DNA of 64,000 nt from Cymbomonas tetramitiformis (GCA_001247695.2 LGRX02003713.1:1-64000); one strand, 5' to 3'. Positions 22,686 through 32,538 are shown, counted from the first letter of the stretch. The notes: generated by a model from the sequence alone, not told the origin. A program made the numbers and translations.

Positions 22686-22897
22686 GTGTACCTCGTGTAA
22701 AGATTAAACCACTTCTCAAAAAACTTTCAAGAATCTGCAGGCAACACACCAAAAACAGGCGAGACGTGTTTAAGTTAAACACAACCACCACCTTAAACAC
22801 TGACCCACATACAGTTGACATCTCAAGTAATGAAACCATGACAGAAACAGAAACCGTTCAACAGTCAAATGATTTCCTTCAAACCCTCTTACAATAA
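22640..22897 (+). pseudogene. Small downstream ORF of the LINE (frameshifted)
   Basis: Begins ATGGGATACCTCCC at 22640 and needs a one-base shift in the C/T run soon after to continue to the stop at 22897. It corresponds to the intact 85-codon ORF at 62840-63097 through MGYLP and VKIKPLLKKLSR-like segments. Basic N-terminal half, Thr/Glu-rich C-terminus; function unknown. Confidence 0.5.
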
Positions 22898-23775
22898 TTT
22901 TCAAAGACTTGCAATATAGGATGGGTTGGGAGCTGCGAGTGTAAACTCCCGGCCCCCAACGAGACTCAAAGGGGCGGGGCCGACCCCCCCACCCCCACCC
23001 TCCCTCTCCCCCGCCCACCACTGGCCACCTTTCTCAACGTCTCCAAAAACCCTCTGAATTCTTCGGCTTCCCTCCCCACCACTCGGATTCAGCCACCCCT
23101 CCACTTTCCCGGCCATGGCTGCTTCTCCATCTTCTAGAGTTTTTTTGCCTAGCACTTAGCTTTTTCTCTAGATGTCACCCCGCTGACAAGGCGGGCTGAG
23201 CCCCTTTTTGTGGGCGCGCTGTAGCAGAGGGAGTAGCCCCTGGTGTTTTCACTAGCCTGCTTTGCAGGGATACTGCACTCTCAGGACTTTGTCCCCTTTG
23301 TTAGCGTAAATGTTTTATTATTATTATCAATATATACATCTTAGTAATATTTTTGCAAAGTTACGTGCGCTGGAACTCACGGGAAGCCCTTTGCTGTTTG
23401 GCATGTTTGGGTTTGGGTTTGCGGTTTACCCAAACCCATGATGTGTAGCACGCGTTTTGCGCATAGCTTACATCAGAGGTTGTGCGTTTGAAGGTGCACC
23501 AATATTGCTGTTAGCAATATTGGTGCCCAGTATCGTGCGCTAGAACGCACGAGAACCCCTCCGCTGTTTGAGTTTTTATGCGATGTGCATGAAAGTTAAA
23601 AGGGCCTGTTTTGGAAAATGTTTTCCTAATGTAATTTACTCGCAAACAGTGTGGGGTATACGTGCAGTGAAGCCTTAATTTAATATTCACGGCCGTGAAT
23701 TCCAGATTCGGGACGGCGTAAACGGTACGTTTATGTCATGTGAGAACTGAAGTCGGCTTGGTTGCAAAGACCTGT

Positions 23776-24121
23776 CTGGTATTTTCTCTAAGTATTTTCT
23801 CTAAGTATTTTCAGACGTGTTGCCTAAGTGACCAAAAACCGAACGATCGGCGATCGAACGGTTTTTGGTCACTTTGAGAGTGAGATCGTGAGTTTAGGCT
23901 TGGTGACAACACGCGAGACAACACTAAGTATTTTCAGACGTGTTCCCAAAGTGACCAAAAACCGAACGATCGGCGATCGAACGGTTTTTGGTCACTTTGG
24001 GAGTGAGATCGTGAGTTTAGGCTTGGTGACAAGCTGACAACACGCGAGACAACACTAAGTTGTAAGTATTACAGTCTGAAAATACTTAGAGAACTAGAAC
24101 ACGTCTGAAAATACTTAGGGG
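23776..24121. mobile_element. Foldback element with CTAAGTATTTTCAGACGTG arms
   Basis: Copies of CTAAGTATTTTCAGACGTG on the left (about 23800 and 23930) face reverse copies at 24067-24118. Inside lie two direct repeats of a segment whose core is a strong stem (GTGACCAAAAACCG and its complement around a CGATCGGCGATCG loop). No coding capacity. The outermost ends are not exact. Confidence 0.65.
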
Positions 24122-24530
24122 AAATACTTACTGTCTGATTTGTTAAATATGCAATTTTAACTAAAGGCGGAAGGTTTTCTCTCCGGGAGTGTGCCCCTGT
24201 CCAGCGAAATAAAGATCTCCCTAAGATTGTATACTAATCTGAGTAATCGTTTGCTTCAAAATATCATCACATATTCCTACTTAGTATGTGGGTACCCGTT
24301 TCGCAAAGAATGAAAACCCATAGCGCACCTATTGCGGGTTTCAAATTCTTTAAATTCCACCCGCTTCCGCCAAATGAACGCGTCAGCCCACAACGAGATG
24401 TGTGGTTGACCGTTCAGTCTGTGCAATTTGTTTGGGGAAATCAACGCACACGAAATACTATTTTTGCTAACGCTTCCCTCATTCGTTGCCCAGGCTCTCT
24501 TGCAAACGAGCGCGCGAATGAGGGAAGAAA
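24122..24530. other. Spacer with no recognisable feature
   Basis: Mixed-composition sequence. No gene, repeat or element end recognised. Confidence 0.3.
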
Positions 24531-24533
24531 CGC

Positions 24534-24776
24534 CTAGCGGAGGTGGAGTCCACAGAGTTCCCTCTCCCCCGTGTGGTAATTCTGCTCTGCTGCAGAAAAT
24601 TGTCGGCTCTCGTAGGCGATCACCTTGAGGCCTTCACCACAGTCCTGCATCAGAACTCCCCCCAGCGCTACTCCACTGGCGTCGGTTTGCACCAAAAACG
24701 GGGCCGATCCATCAGCCGCTGCTTTAACGTTCGGCAGGGCCAGGACAGGAGCATCCACCATGGCACTCCATGGCAC
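24534..24776 (-). pseudogene. Ty3/gypsy RT-RNase H fragment
   Basis: The frame reads APVLALPN, then FLVQTDASGVALGGVLMQ, then YESRQFSAAEQNYHTGERELCGL. This is the linker between reverse transcriptase and RNase H plus the start of RNase H in Ty3/gypsy-type Pol, including the first catalytic aspartate (TDAS). Both ends are cut off. It abuts, in another frame, the host-side reading frame into which the provirus inserted. Confidence 0.8.
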
Positions 24777-24891
24777 CCACGTTGTCCTTTACCCATCCAC
24801 TTATCGCTGTGTGCAGCTCCCACGCCATCCCCATTTGCCCTGGGTCCTTTCCCCGCGTCAACTTTTCCACTCCCATCGAGTCATACACATA

Positions 24892-24897
24892 GGCCTG
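24892..24897. other. Left target-site duplication GGCCTG
   Basis: Identical to 48486-48491. Fusing the flanks through one copy gives one uninterrupted minus-strand frame. Confidence 0.92.
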
Positions 24898-25174
24898 AGT
24901 AGTAAGTGTACGACTACGGTGTCCCTCCGCCCTACACTGACTACCGATAGAGGCGCAAGCGCCTCGATTATTGTGGTAGCATTGTAGAAAATGTGAGATG
25001 GTCGGAACACCGTAGTCGTACACTTACTACTGAAACAAAGGGAGGACGAAGTGAGAAGCGGACTAAACGCAAAAAGGGGGAAATTGGTTACAATTCTACA
25101 TTATCTTTAAGATATATGCATATTATAACCATTTCCCCCCAAAGTTAGAAATTTCTTCTCATCTTGCGTCTAAA
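24898..25174. repeat. Left terminal inverted repeat of the provirus
   Basis: Identical by eye to the reverse complement of 48209-48485. The outer 134 bp (24898-25031) are themselves bounded by 25-bp inverted repeats (AGTAGTAAGTGTACGACTAC and complement) with a GAGGCGC-AA-GCGCCTC hairpin inside, so each provirus end can fold on itself. The inner part carries one copy of the GGTTAYAA palindrome. Confidence 0.93.
25076..25140. repeat. Provirus palindrome copy 1
   Basis: GGGGG, GGTTACAA, AT-rich centre, TTATAACC, CCCCC. It lies in the left terminal repeat, just downstream of the short fiber gene. Confidence 0.85.
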
Positions 25175-25203
25175 TTAATTGTTTAAAAATGTGGAATTGT
25201 CGA

Positions 25204-25857
25204 TTAAGCCTTTTTGAATTTCACCGTGTTGTCAGAACCAGATTCCAAATAGAACTGCCCAACGGCTGCCGCACCTTCTCCTACAGGCATATTTGCGGGA
25301 TTTACAAACAAACCTTCCCCTATATACATATTTTTGGCAATTGAAGCGCTTCCGGCACTTCTTAAAGGATTGTTATTTGCAGTTATATATTTATTAGTTG
25401 GATCGTCGTTATCATTCTCTACTGAAAGTTGTTGACAAAACCAACGACCGTCGACTCGCATCAACATAGGCAACGTTTTACTTATACCTGCCGATGGATT
25501 TGCTATGTTTTGATATGAAAAAATTATAGCGCTGTTATTCGTAACGGTATCTGTGAGGCATTGAATGGCAGGTTTGTTTATATCATCCACGGCTTTTACG
25601 CGCATTTGTCCATTGCAATGAAGCACCCCCGTTGCCGAACTAGTGGGACCAATTTCTATTTTGCTAGAAGTAATGATGTCATACGTACTTTGTAAAACTT
25701 GATTCAAAAATATCGTTTTGCTTGTTGTTGGTTGTAATGTATCTGCTTGTATTGCCCACAAACCATCACCACCACCACCACTCGTTGGAGGTACCCCGCC
25801 GTTAAACGTCGTGCATTGTAAATTTCTGCAAACTAAATCTTTTCCGAAAGAAGCCAT
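25204..25857 (-). CDS. Short fiber-like virion protein
   Basis: A 217-residue protein whose first residues MASFGKDLVCRNLQC match the start of the long fiber next to it (SSFGKNAIFKTVQC). The shared leader suggests a common docking segment to the capsid vertex. After a Gly-rich linker (SGGGGDG) the body is beta-rich, with Asn, Ser and Thr repeats, as in trimeric viral tail or spike proteins. No enzymatic motif is visible. It is the leftmost gene, reading toward the terminal repeat, and belongs to the minus-strand structural block. AT-rich sequence with TATAGTAATA precedes the start. A role in host attachment is inferred. Confidence 0.6.
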   Translation of the reverse strand: MASFGKDLVCRNLQCTTFNGGVPPTSGGGGDGLWAIQADTLQPTTSKTIFLNQVLQSTYDIITSSKIEIGPTSSATGVLHCNGQMRVKAVDDINKPAIQCLTDTVTNNSAIIFSYQNIANPSAGISKTLPMLMRVDGRWFCQQLSVENDNDDPTNKYITANNNPLRSAGSASIAKNMYIGEGLFVNPANMPVGEGAAAVGQFYLESGSDNTVKFKKA

Positions 25858-25944
25858 GTGTTATTACTATATGCATAACATAAATATAAGCAAAAGGTAG
25901 ATTATTTAATTCTTCATACCAACAACGCTAAAGTGCAACGCGCG

Positions 25945-27912
25945 TTATGTGTTATAATTGGGATTGAGCCATACAAGCAAGCCCGAACCAGGTGTCGTTA
26001 TAACCTTTGTCTCCATTGCTGTACCAATAACACCAACGTTGGTTGTTACTTGGGTGGAATCTACCTGTCCGTTTGTAGTGCATTTTAGAAGTTGCCCTTT
26101 TACATAAGACCCATCTAATGCTTTAACGGTTGTAAAACCTTTTGTACATACGAAGCACGAGTTCCCAATGGTACTATTTTGAACACATATCCCTATTGGT
26201 GAGCAATTTTGATTTGCTTGTGTTGCAGTTGCCGAACATATTTTGACCCCGTTCACATTTGTAGAGTTGTCATCAAATTGAAGGATGTCACCCGCGGCAA
26301 TTGTTCCTCCAGTAGTATTTTCAAACGTATAGACTTCACCTGTGTGTGGGACCGCCGATATTGGTAGTGACGCTGCATATGCGCTAGAAATTGTTGTCAA
26401 CGGTATTCCGGCTGTGGTGATTGATGCCGTCGGGGCTGTGTAACTAAAGTTTAAACTATTTGTAAGAATGACGCTTGTAGCGTCTAAATCCCCCGTAAGA
26501 TTAATGTTAGAACCACTATTGCCGACTGCAAGAACTTGTGCAAGGGATCCTACACTACCAGAAGCGACTGTTCCGCTTCGTATTTCTCCACTTAATGCAT
26601 CGTAATACAGTTGCAAAGTTTCGGTTGCTATATCAGGTGAAGCTCGTATTGGCTTAACCGTAAATGAATCGGGACTGCTTTGGTCTAAAGCGGCTCCAGT
26701 TCCATTAATAATTATTCTATTTGAAACGTTGTCACTTTGCCTATTGGTATTAAAACCAGCATAACTACCTAAAAATGTGCAATTATTCCCCGCTGAATAT
26801 CCACCACTTTCTCTTCCGATAGCTACAACGTTATTGACTGAAGCGCCATTAAAGTTACAAGCATCGTCGCCAATCGCAACCGAAAATGACGGTGCTGTGT
26901 TATAACATGCTCCTGAACCTATAGCAATGGTGTCTTCACTTGTGGCAGAGTTTGTAGTCATTGCATTGCGCCCGATAGCGATCGAGCGTTGACCTATGTA
27001 GTCGCAGTTTGTAAACCCTTGAGTGTTTTCTCCTATACTAATTTTGCCAAGCCCTCCTGTACCCGTTTCCACCCGAAAGTTTGTTCCCTTTATGCTATCT
27101 TGCAAAATTGTAAAATCGCCAGAACCGCTAAATGCCACATCTGGAACGGTGCTCGTTGCACCACGGGTGGTTACGTCTTGGAGAGTAGACGTATCGGGTT
27201 GCGAAGGCAAGTTGGTAAGTGAGGAACCATCACCGATAAAACCTGCAGCAGTTATGGTGTCGGTTGTTATAGCACCCCGAGTAGTCACGTCTTGAAGAGT
27301 GGATGTATCGGGTTGTAAAGGCAAATTGGTCAGTGAGGAGCCATCGCCTATAAATGAATTTGCCGTTATATTTGCGGTTGTAGTAGCACCCAATTGACAC
27401 ACGCCATTTAAATCTTGCGCACCGCCACCACCTCCCGGAACATTAACTAATCCTGAACCATCCCCACTTAAAGTGTATCCCGCACCAACCACAAAATTAC
27501 CATTGCAAAGCACGCCCGAGCCATCAAGATTCATCGTAAGTTGACTCATATTAAGCTCCGAGGTGCCATCTTCCCCTATAGACAATCGATCTACATCTCC
27601 CGTTGCTTCTTTTGATGTTATAACAAAATTTTGGTCAGTCTCGTCAAGCTTAAGTTCAAATTTAGTCGTCGAGATTGGATTGTTGAGAACAAAGTCATTG
27701 ATTGCGATGCCTGAATGGATTTTTAATGAACCATCAGTCAGCAATGACATTTGCTCACGTTCGTTTGTAGGATCTTTAGTATCAATGAATTTGATATCAT
27801 TTTGGTATTTAATGTCGCTAGCCATGTGTAATGTTTCTAACGGGTTGCTAACAGAGCCCAATGATTGACATTGGACTGTTTTGAATATTGCATTTTTGCC
27901 AAAACTGGACAT
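25945..27912 (-). CDS. Long fiber protein with YadA-like head repeats
   Basis: A 655-residue protein (start at 27912, chosen because MSSFGK then aligns with the short fiber; an in-frame codon six residues upstream is also possible). After the shared leader it has two near-identical segments containing TTRGAITTDTITAAGFIGDG-type repeats. Then comes a row of AIGxxA motifs (SIAIGRNA, TIAIGSGA, SVAIGDDA, VVAIGRES) typical of YadA-like trimeric adhesin heads. A FTVKPIR...LQLYYDALSGEI block follows, commonly seen in algal-virus fiber proteins, and then a globular C-terminus. This is an extended trimeric spike, probably for binding the host cell. The repeats make the gene prone to length variation. 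Confidence 0.8.
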   Translation of the reverse strand: MSSFGKNAIFKTVQCQSLGSVSNPLETLHMASDIKYQNDIKFIDTKDPTNEREQMSLLTDGSLKIHSGIAINDFVLNNPISTTKFELKLDETDQNFVITSKEATGDVDRLSIGEDGTSELNMSQLTMNLDGSGVLCNGNFVVGAGYTLSGDGSGLVNVPGGGGGAQDLNGVCQLGATTTANITANSFIGDGSSLTNLPLQPDTSTLQDVTTRGAITTDTITAAGFIGDGSSLTNLPSQPDTSTLQDVTTRGATSTVPDVAFSGSGDFTILQDSIKGTNFRVETGTGGLGKISIGENTQGFTNCDYIGQRSIAIGRNAMTTNSATSEDTIAIGSGACYNTAPSFSVAIGDDACNFNGASVNNVVAIGRESGGYSAGNNCTFLGSYAGFNTNRQSDNVSNRIIINGTGAALDQSSPDSFTVKPIRASPDIATETLQLYYDALSGEIRSGTVASGSVGSLAQVLAVGNSGSNINLTGDLDATSVILTNSLNFSYTAPTASITTAGIPLTTISSAYAASLPISAVPHTGEVYTFENTTGGTIAAGDILQFDDNSTNVNGVKICSATATQANQNCSPIGICVQNSTIGNSCFVCTKGFTTVKALDGSYVKGQLLKCTTNGQVDSTQVTTNVGVIGTAMETKVITTPGSGLLVWLNPNYNT

Positions 27913-27935
27913 AAATATGTGTGTATACAATAGAG

Positions 27936-28247
27936 TTAATAAAAAAACGTGCCAGCGATGGGCGGTAACGGCGTGTTTATGGGATGTTCCGGAAAGTATC
28001 CAATAATATTAATGGCATTTACCTTATCATCTCGTCCGAGCAGTGTCGGTTTGTATCCATATAATGGATTTACATTACTTATTTTTGCTGGTGGTTGTGT
28101 GATATCGTTTATCGTCTTACATGGCAGTTGTTGCATAAAAGGGCTACGAGCGCCGCTCATTTGTATCATACACATTGGTTGTTGAATTGTATTGTTACCA
28201 ATTGGTAAGCCTAAAGATGTTGAATATAAACCGGGTTGTTGTGACAT
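27936..28247 (-). CDS. Small conserved-looking virion-block protein, unassigned
   Basis: 103 residues, rich in Pro, Asn and Gln, with no known domain or membrane segment. It lies between the long fiber and the major capsid gene on the same strand. An AATATATAGAATAC motif stands 10-20 bases before its ATG, like other genes of the provirus, so it is likely a real gene. A minor structural role is a guess from position. Confidence 0.6.
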   Translation of the reverse strand: MSQQPGLYSTSLGLPIGNNTIQQPMCMIQMSGARSPFMQQLPCKTINDITQPPAKISNVNPLYGYKPTLLGRDDKVNAINIIGYFPEHPINTPLPPIAGTFFY

Positions 28248-28291
28248 AAAAGTATTCTATATATTATTGCACCTAAAAAATAGTGTGTTGC

Positions 28292-29629
28292 TTATATAAC
28301 GACCTCAATCATTCTACCTTGACCGATTCTTAATATGCTAGTGCATGCACAAACGACAAACACTTCGTTAAGTTTTAGTTCATCTTGTGTTGCATCTATT
28401 CCAACGGAAGTTTGAAAATACATACTTGTATTCAATCCACGACTATCCAATCCTGACATGCTTCTTACTCCCATCTCATTGGGCATATTTAGTCGTACCA
28501 TAGCTGTAAAGAAGTGATTGTACCAATCGAGCAAGCTATTGATTTTACATCCAGGTCGCACTGAATATTGGTCGGCTTTTGAAACACACAACGTGTTGAA
28601 AAATCCTATCGCGTCGTTGCGATAATTTGGGATATAAAGATTATTGATATTAAATTGTCCGCTACCAAGTCGTCCTGCTTTGAAATTAAAATATGACGGA
28701 GTATAACTTGGTCCTATAATATCTGTGTATTCTATCAACCCTTCGTTTTTGTCTCGATAATCTTGTTTACGTTGAACAGCGTATATTTCGTCAATGGATT
28801 GAGCGCTTAACGAAAATCGTGTCGATTTATCCATCGTATTATGGGACTCGGTGAATGTAAAATAGTTTTTAAATGGTATTTGTAACATGCCATCGCTTTT
28901 TAATTTTGATTCAATGGCAGAGTCGTACACGCCCGTAGAAAACGTGATGGTTTCAACGGTAAAAAATATATCTTTTAAAGAAAATGCACCTTTATTTATA
29001 AGTTCGGTTTGTGCTTTTGCGTCTAAACCCTTACCTATTTTCTTTGAATCTTGAATTGCTCCAAGTACCTCTGGTCCGCTCAAATATATTCTCATTTGCA
29101 TTGAAGGCAGTAATGAAGTATCTACATACGTTGGTTCACAACTGCCGATAAACGACAACCAATTTTGTAATATATAAGGATGATAATTTTGGTAATATTT
29201 GTCATCATTAACTTCAATTTCTTGATTTTGCAGCACTCGCTGATATGTGGAAGCTTTTGAAAACGTGGTGTAAATGTTGTCTAAAATTGTGCTTACCGTA
29301 TTATATTGTTGAAAGCCACTTTGCAATTGTATTCCTCCTGCGTAAAGTTCTACTCGCTGAATCAGCTTATCTAGTCCGTTCGGCAATTGAGTACGTAAAA
29401 TATCGTTTGCAGCTGCATCATTGGTAAAAGCCAAATCGGCGTCATTAGCCCGAGCGGTACAATGCATTGCAATGCTCTTCATGTTTACCACTGAATTTAC
29501 GGGCAAATTCAATGTTATTACGCCATTTTGTATTGCTTCAGTCATGTTTGTCGTTTCCAATCGGAAATAATTGGTTTGATAACCGCTCAATTTGTTGAGT
29601 GCGAACGCTAATGAAAACGGCAAGCTCAT
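28292..29629 (-). CDS. Major capsid protein (double jelly-roll candidate)
   Basis: A 445-residue protein starting MSLPFSLAFALNKL, the second in-frame start (the first lies six codons upstream). Length, beta-rich character and location between penton-like and fiber genes fit the double jelly-roll major capsid proteins of Polinton-like viruses. Supporting local features are an early YFRLETTNMTEAIQNGVITL strand, a VELYAGGIQL segment, and a long insertion with aromatic clusters. The shell of the virion would be built from its trimers. There is no short invariant motif in this family, so a structure prediction is the decisive test. A TATATTATACACAATG sequence precedes the start. It is the strongest MCP candidate in the element. 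Confidence 0.75.
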   Translation of the reverse strand: MSLPFSLAFALNKLSGYQTNYFRLETTNMTEAIQNGVITLNLPVNSVVNMKSIAMHCTARANDADLAFTNDAAANDILRTQLPNGLDKLIQRVELYAGGIQLQSGFQQYNTVSTILDNIYTTFSKASTYQRVLQNQEIEVNDDKYYQNYHPYILQNWLSFIGSCEPTYVDTSLLPSMQMRIYLSGPEVLGAIQDSKKIGKGLDAKAQTELINKGAFSLKDIFFTVETITFSTGVYDSAIESKLKSDGMLQIPFKNYFTFTESHNTMDKSTRFSLSAQSIDEIYAVQRKQDYRDKNEGLIEYTDIIGPSYTPSYFNFKAGRLGSGQFNINNLYIPNYRNDAIGFFNTLCVSKADQYSVRPGCKINSLLDWYNHFFTAMVRLNMPNEMGVRSMSGLDSRGLNTSMYFQTSVGIDATQDELKLNEVFVVCACTSILRIGQGRMIEVVI

Positions 29630-29665
29630 TGTGTATAATATATACAATTAAGACAATAAAATATT

Positions 29666-30655
29666 TTACATCGTAGCCAGTTCTTTAACCGCAATTGACA
29701 TACTATAACTTATACTTCCATCTCGGGCTTGAGTTTTGCTTACGAGGGGAATTGGGCGTGCTTTGGAATCTGTAAGCGTAAATTTTAAGTCTGTTAATTG
29801 ACTGCCTTGAATTTCGATTGCAAAATTATCATTTGGGTTAATGAAGTTGATAAAATTAGTTGTTAAATCTGATGGCAGCAAAATTTTGGCAAATATATCA
29901 CTGGCTAACAATGAATTTGTCCTTACATTGATTCTGGATAAGTTGGTGCTTTCGGCATTATGTGTGGGTAAACTGCTTATACGCAAATACAACGCATCAT
30001 TTGTTTGTAAATTTCCGGGAAAGAAGCTTGTAAAAACCTGATTTGGCGTAACTTCATTAAACATATCGGTTAACTCTTGTACGGTGGACAAGCCGGTGAC
30101 ATTTCTTACAACTCGACCCCCTAAAACTTGATCAATGTCATTATACTTACCTTCATCTTGGACACCCACGGATGATGTTAATGCCGCTTGCAACGGACCA
30201 GTTGCGTCAAAATCTTCCTTGATGGAAAACGCCACAAATTTGATATCGGTTACGGCTGTTTTTAAGTCAATCTGAAAATGATTTTGGTAGTCTGCGGGGT
30301 CTCCGTTAAAGGTGACTTCCACCTGCCCTGTATACCCGAAATTTTCGGTCAACGTTTGGGTAATGGCAGTTGCCAAAAATGGAGCAATTTGGGACAACAA
30401 TGTATAATTGCCCGGAGGGACGATAACGCTAAACAACTTGTTGTCCGATAGTCTTGCAATGTAAAACGTGTTGTTGAAGGAATTGATGGTATACCACGAC
30501 TTCGCTGCACTAAACGTGTTCAGAATTAATCGCAATTTGCTTGAAGGATAATATCCAAACAATTGTGTCGGAATGCTGATGTCAATCTTACGACTGTCCC
30601 CGCTTGCATTATTTTCACTATTTAGATATATTGTTCGTGTCGACAAAATGTTCAT
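29666..30655 (-). CDS. Minor capsid/penton candidate
   Basis: 329 residues, beta-rich, starting MNILSTRTIYLNSENN. The N-terminal half contains LRLILNTFSAAKSWYTINSF and a VIVPPGNYTLLSQIAPFLA element. Such 'PPGNY' segments recur in single jelly-roll minor capsid and fiber-anchoring proteins of algal viruses. It lies directly upstream of the major capsid gene on the same strand, the usual place of the penton gene in this lineage. CTATAGATA immediately precedes the ATG. Its first 38 bp overlap the small gene at 30618-30878 in another frame. Assignment as penton is from order and fold-like features only. Confidence 0.55.
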   Translation of the reverse strand: MNILSTRTIYLNSENNASGDSRKIDISIPTQLFGYYPSSKLRLILNTFSAAKSWYTINSFNNTFYIARLSDNKLFSVIVPPGNYTLLSQIAPFLATAITQTLTENFGYTGQVEVTFNGDPADYQNHFQIDLKTAVTDIKFVAFSIKEDFDATGPLQAALTSSVGVQDEGKYNDIDQVLGGRVVRNVTGLSTVQELTDMFNEVTPNQVFTSFFPGNLQTNDALYLRISSLPTHNAESTNLSRINVRTNSLLASDIFAKILLPSDLTTNFINFINPNDNFAIEIQGSQLTDLKFTLTDSKARPIPLVSKTQARDGSISYSMSIAVKELATM

Positions 30656-30878
30656 TATCTATAGTTATATAGTTTACACATTTTATATCATCGATAGTTT
30701 CTCTTGGTTTGGCATCCCCTATTTCAACATTGCCTTTAGCATATTGATCATAAAAGTCGGAGCGCTTTAAATAATCATCGACAAGTAGCTCTATGTGGCA
30801 TTGGGGAATGTCTTTAAAAAAGGTCGATGCCTCGTGAATCAACAAGTCGCGTTTTAACTTGTCTCCCTCGGAATTCAT
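30618..30878 (-). CDS. Small acidic protein, unassigned
   Basis: 86 residues with acidic, helical content and no known motif. Its end overlaps the start of the penton candidate, which suggests co-transcription. A palindrome copy lies about 40 bp upstream. Confidence 0.45.
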   Translation of the reverse strand: MNSEGDKLKRDLLIHEASTFFKDIPQCHIELLVDDYLKRSDFYDQYAKGNVEIGDAKPRETIDDIKCVNYITIDNEHFVDTNNISK

Positions 30879-30916
30879 TTGTTATAATATGTATATTATT
30901 AAATTTTGTATGAAAA

Positions 30917-30980
30917 GGGGGGAAATGGTTATAAACGTGTATACTCTATAAGAAATACCAAATTGTAACCAAAATCCCCC
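30917..30980. repeat. Provirus palindrome copy 2
   Basis: GGGGGG, GGTTATAA, centre with CTCTATAAGAAATA, TTGTAACC, CCCCC. It lies between the end of the lipase gene and the start of the small acidic gene. Confidence 0.85.
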
Positions 30981-30984
30981 TTTT

Positions 30985-32538
30985 TTACTTCACTTTTTTG
31001 TGCCCTATAATAAAGGTAGGTTGTTTGTTCAATACACCGACGTGCTGCACGTTAGAAGTACCCGCCCCGACATAAACCTTATATTTGACGTTTGGAAGGA
31101 AGGAGTGACTTCTATAGGCAGTATTTTCGTAAGTGATACCGGTTGTGGGCGCAAACAACGTTTTATCTTGTTTTAAGCGCCCGGTTGCTTTTCTTAATTT
31201 TTCGGTAATCGGGTCGTATACGGGGACTTTGTCGATACGTTTTTCAATAATAGGGTGCAATCCAAGATGTTTTCGTATGTAATTTTTTTCTGCGAATGAC
31301 TCGGTGACACCCATGGTGGACATGAAATCGGTAAAATTGATCGGAGGTGTTTCAGATAATAACGCACCTTCTACTACACCTTGAGTAGTTCTGAATATAT
31401 GCTCATCATTAGTGCTAGCCGGTGCGTAGTATCCTAGGTACCCACCCAAGGCACCTCCAGTTAAGCCATTTGCAAGCCCATAACGTCCTCTTGCGACACT
31501 GACACGCTCCGTGCTCGGAGAATTGCGCGTATACATTTGTTCGACTGAATGCAACGCAACCAAATCATTTTCAGTGCCAGGTTTAGGTTGCACGTGTACT
31601 ATAGTATACTTGCTTTCAGGGTGAGGGATTACACGACTCGGAAGGCTTACAAGGTCACCCTCCGTAGAGTAAACGGTTTGCTTCGCGGTAGGTTTTCCCG
31701 CGGGTTGCTGCATTGGGTTGATAGCGGGATTAAAGTGATGCCCTTCTACATTATTGGTTTCGGCTATAAAATTACTTTGACCTCCTCCGTTAGAGTGTCC
31801 CGTGACTTTAATGTCATACACATTGCCGTACTTAACTTTAACATCGTTAAACGTTCGTTGAGCTTCATGGTATCTTTGTGAATTTCTTTGCCGTCCGATT
31901 GCCGTGAGTAAATTGACATACCAATCCTCTATGTTCTTTAATCTAGAAGGGGTTTTCATTAAAGTTTCCAATTTTCTGAATTCTGTGTCGCTGCCCCTAT
32001 ATGAGATAACGGCTTCTTTGGTTCCCGGGCTTACCAACACCGTACTATTTCGACCCGATAAAGTGGAATCGATATGGAAGCCCTCGAGCTCTCGCATAAG
32101 CTCTTTCAACTTCGCTTTGTCGTCGTATGCATATGCATATGAGGCGTTTGCCAACAACGCAAATTTCTTTTGTACGGGATTGTCTACGTCTATCACATTG
32201 TTGCCTAATAGTTTACTACTGACTTTAGATGGAAGTTTTACGACATCGGCTTCTATCGCTTGCAACAATTCTGCCGTTTGTTTCTTAACTAGGTCTTGTG
32301 GCTGATTTGTTGGATGAGAATGATTTTTTATGAAGGTGGATTCTATGGCATTAGATTTAGCGTTTGTTACGACTTCGCGGTTGCGATAATTTTGACGCAA
32401 AACTTTCCCCCCACTATTCACGGTGGGTGTGCGTGCATACTCCTCGACGTGTGCATGCTCGTCGGTACCAGAATTATACTTCGGTCTATATTCTTTGCAA
32501 AATTTGGAATCGTTGGCAAAAATTCCACATGTAAACAT
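30985..32538 (-). CDS. Lipase-like alpha/beta hydrolase
   Basis: 517 residues. A central lipase class 3-like core runs from about residue 120 to 310. It has a strand-turn VISYRGSDT (oxyanion-like region, residues 178-185) and the nucleophile elbow GHSNGG with Ser249, followed by YSTEGDLVSLPSRVIPHP, where the acidic residue and histidine of a triad could lie. The C-terminal 200 residues include a Gly-rich hydrophobic stretch (GLTGGALGGYLGYY) that could contact membrane. The N-terminus is basic and unstructured. Lipase genes occur in some Polinton-like viruses and could help the particle breach a membrane during entry. It sits in the minus-strand virion block, consistent with a packaged enzyme. 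The catalytic Asp and His are inferred. Confidence 0.75.
   Translation of the reverse strand: MFTCGIFANDSKFCKEYRPKYNSGTDEHAHVEEYARTPTVNSGGKVLRQNYRNREVVTNAKSNAIESTFIKNHSHPTNQPQDLVKKQTAELLQAIEADVVKLPSKVSSKLLGNNVIDVDNPVQKKFALLANASYAYAYDDKAKLKELMRELEGFHIDSTLSGRNSTVLVSPGTKEAVISYRGSDTEFRKLETLMKTPSRLKNIEDWYVNLLTAIGRQRNSQRYHEAQRTFNDVKVKYGNVYDIKVTGHSNGGGQSNFIAETNNVEGHHFNPAINPMQQPAGKPTAKQTVYSTEGDLVSLPSRVIPHPESKYTIVHVQPKPGTENDLVALHSVEQMYTRNSPSTERVSVARGRYGLANGLTGGALGGYLGYYAPASTNDEHIFRTTQGVVEGALLSETPPINFTDFMSTMGVTESFAEKNYIRKHLGLHPIIEKRIDKVPVYDPITEKLRKATGRLKQDKTLFAPTTGITYENTAYRSHSFLPNVKYKVYVGAGTSNVQHVGVLNKQPTFIIGHKKVK

Larger units (their letters stand above)
21517..23331 (+). mobile_element. 5'-truncated LINE, copy 1
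   Basis: A 1.8-kb segment is flanked by a 9-bp target duplication ATATACATC (21508-21516 and 23332-23340). It ends in a TTATTATTATTA tail, typical of target-primed insertion of a non-LTR element. It contains the last part of the main ORF, a small second ORF and a C-rich 3' UTR with the phrase GCGTAAATGTTTTATTATTA. The same order and 3' UTR phrases are found in the copy ending near 63545. Reverse transcriptase and RNase H are lost in this copy by truncation. Confidence 0.85.
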
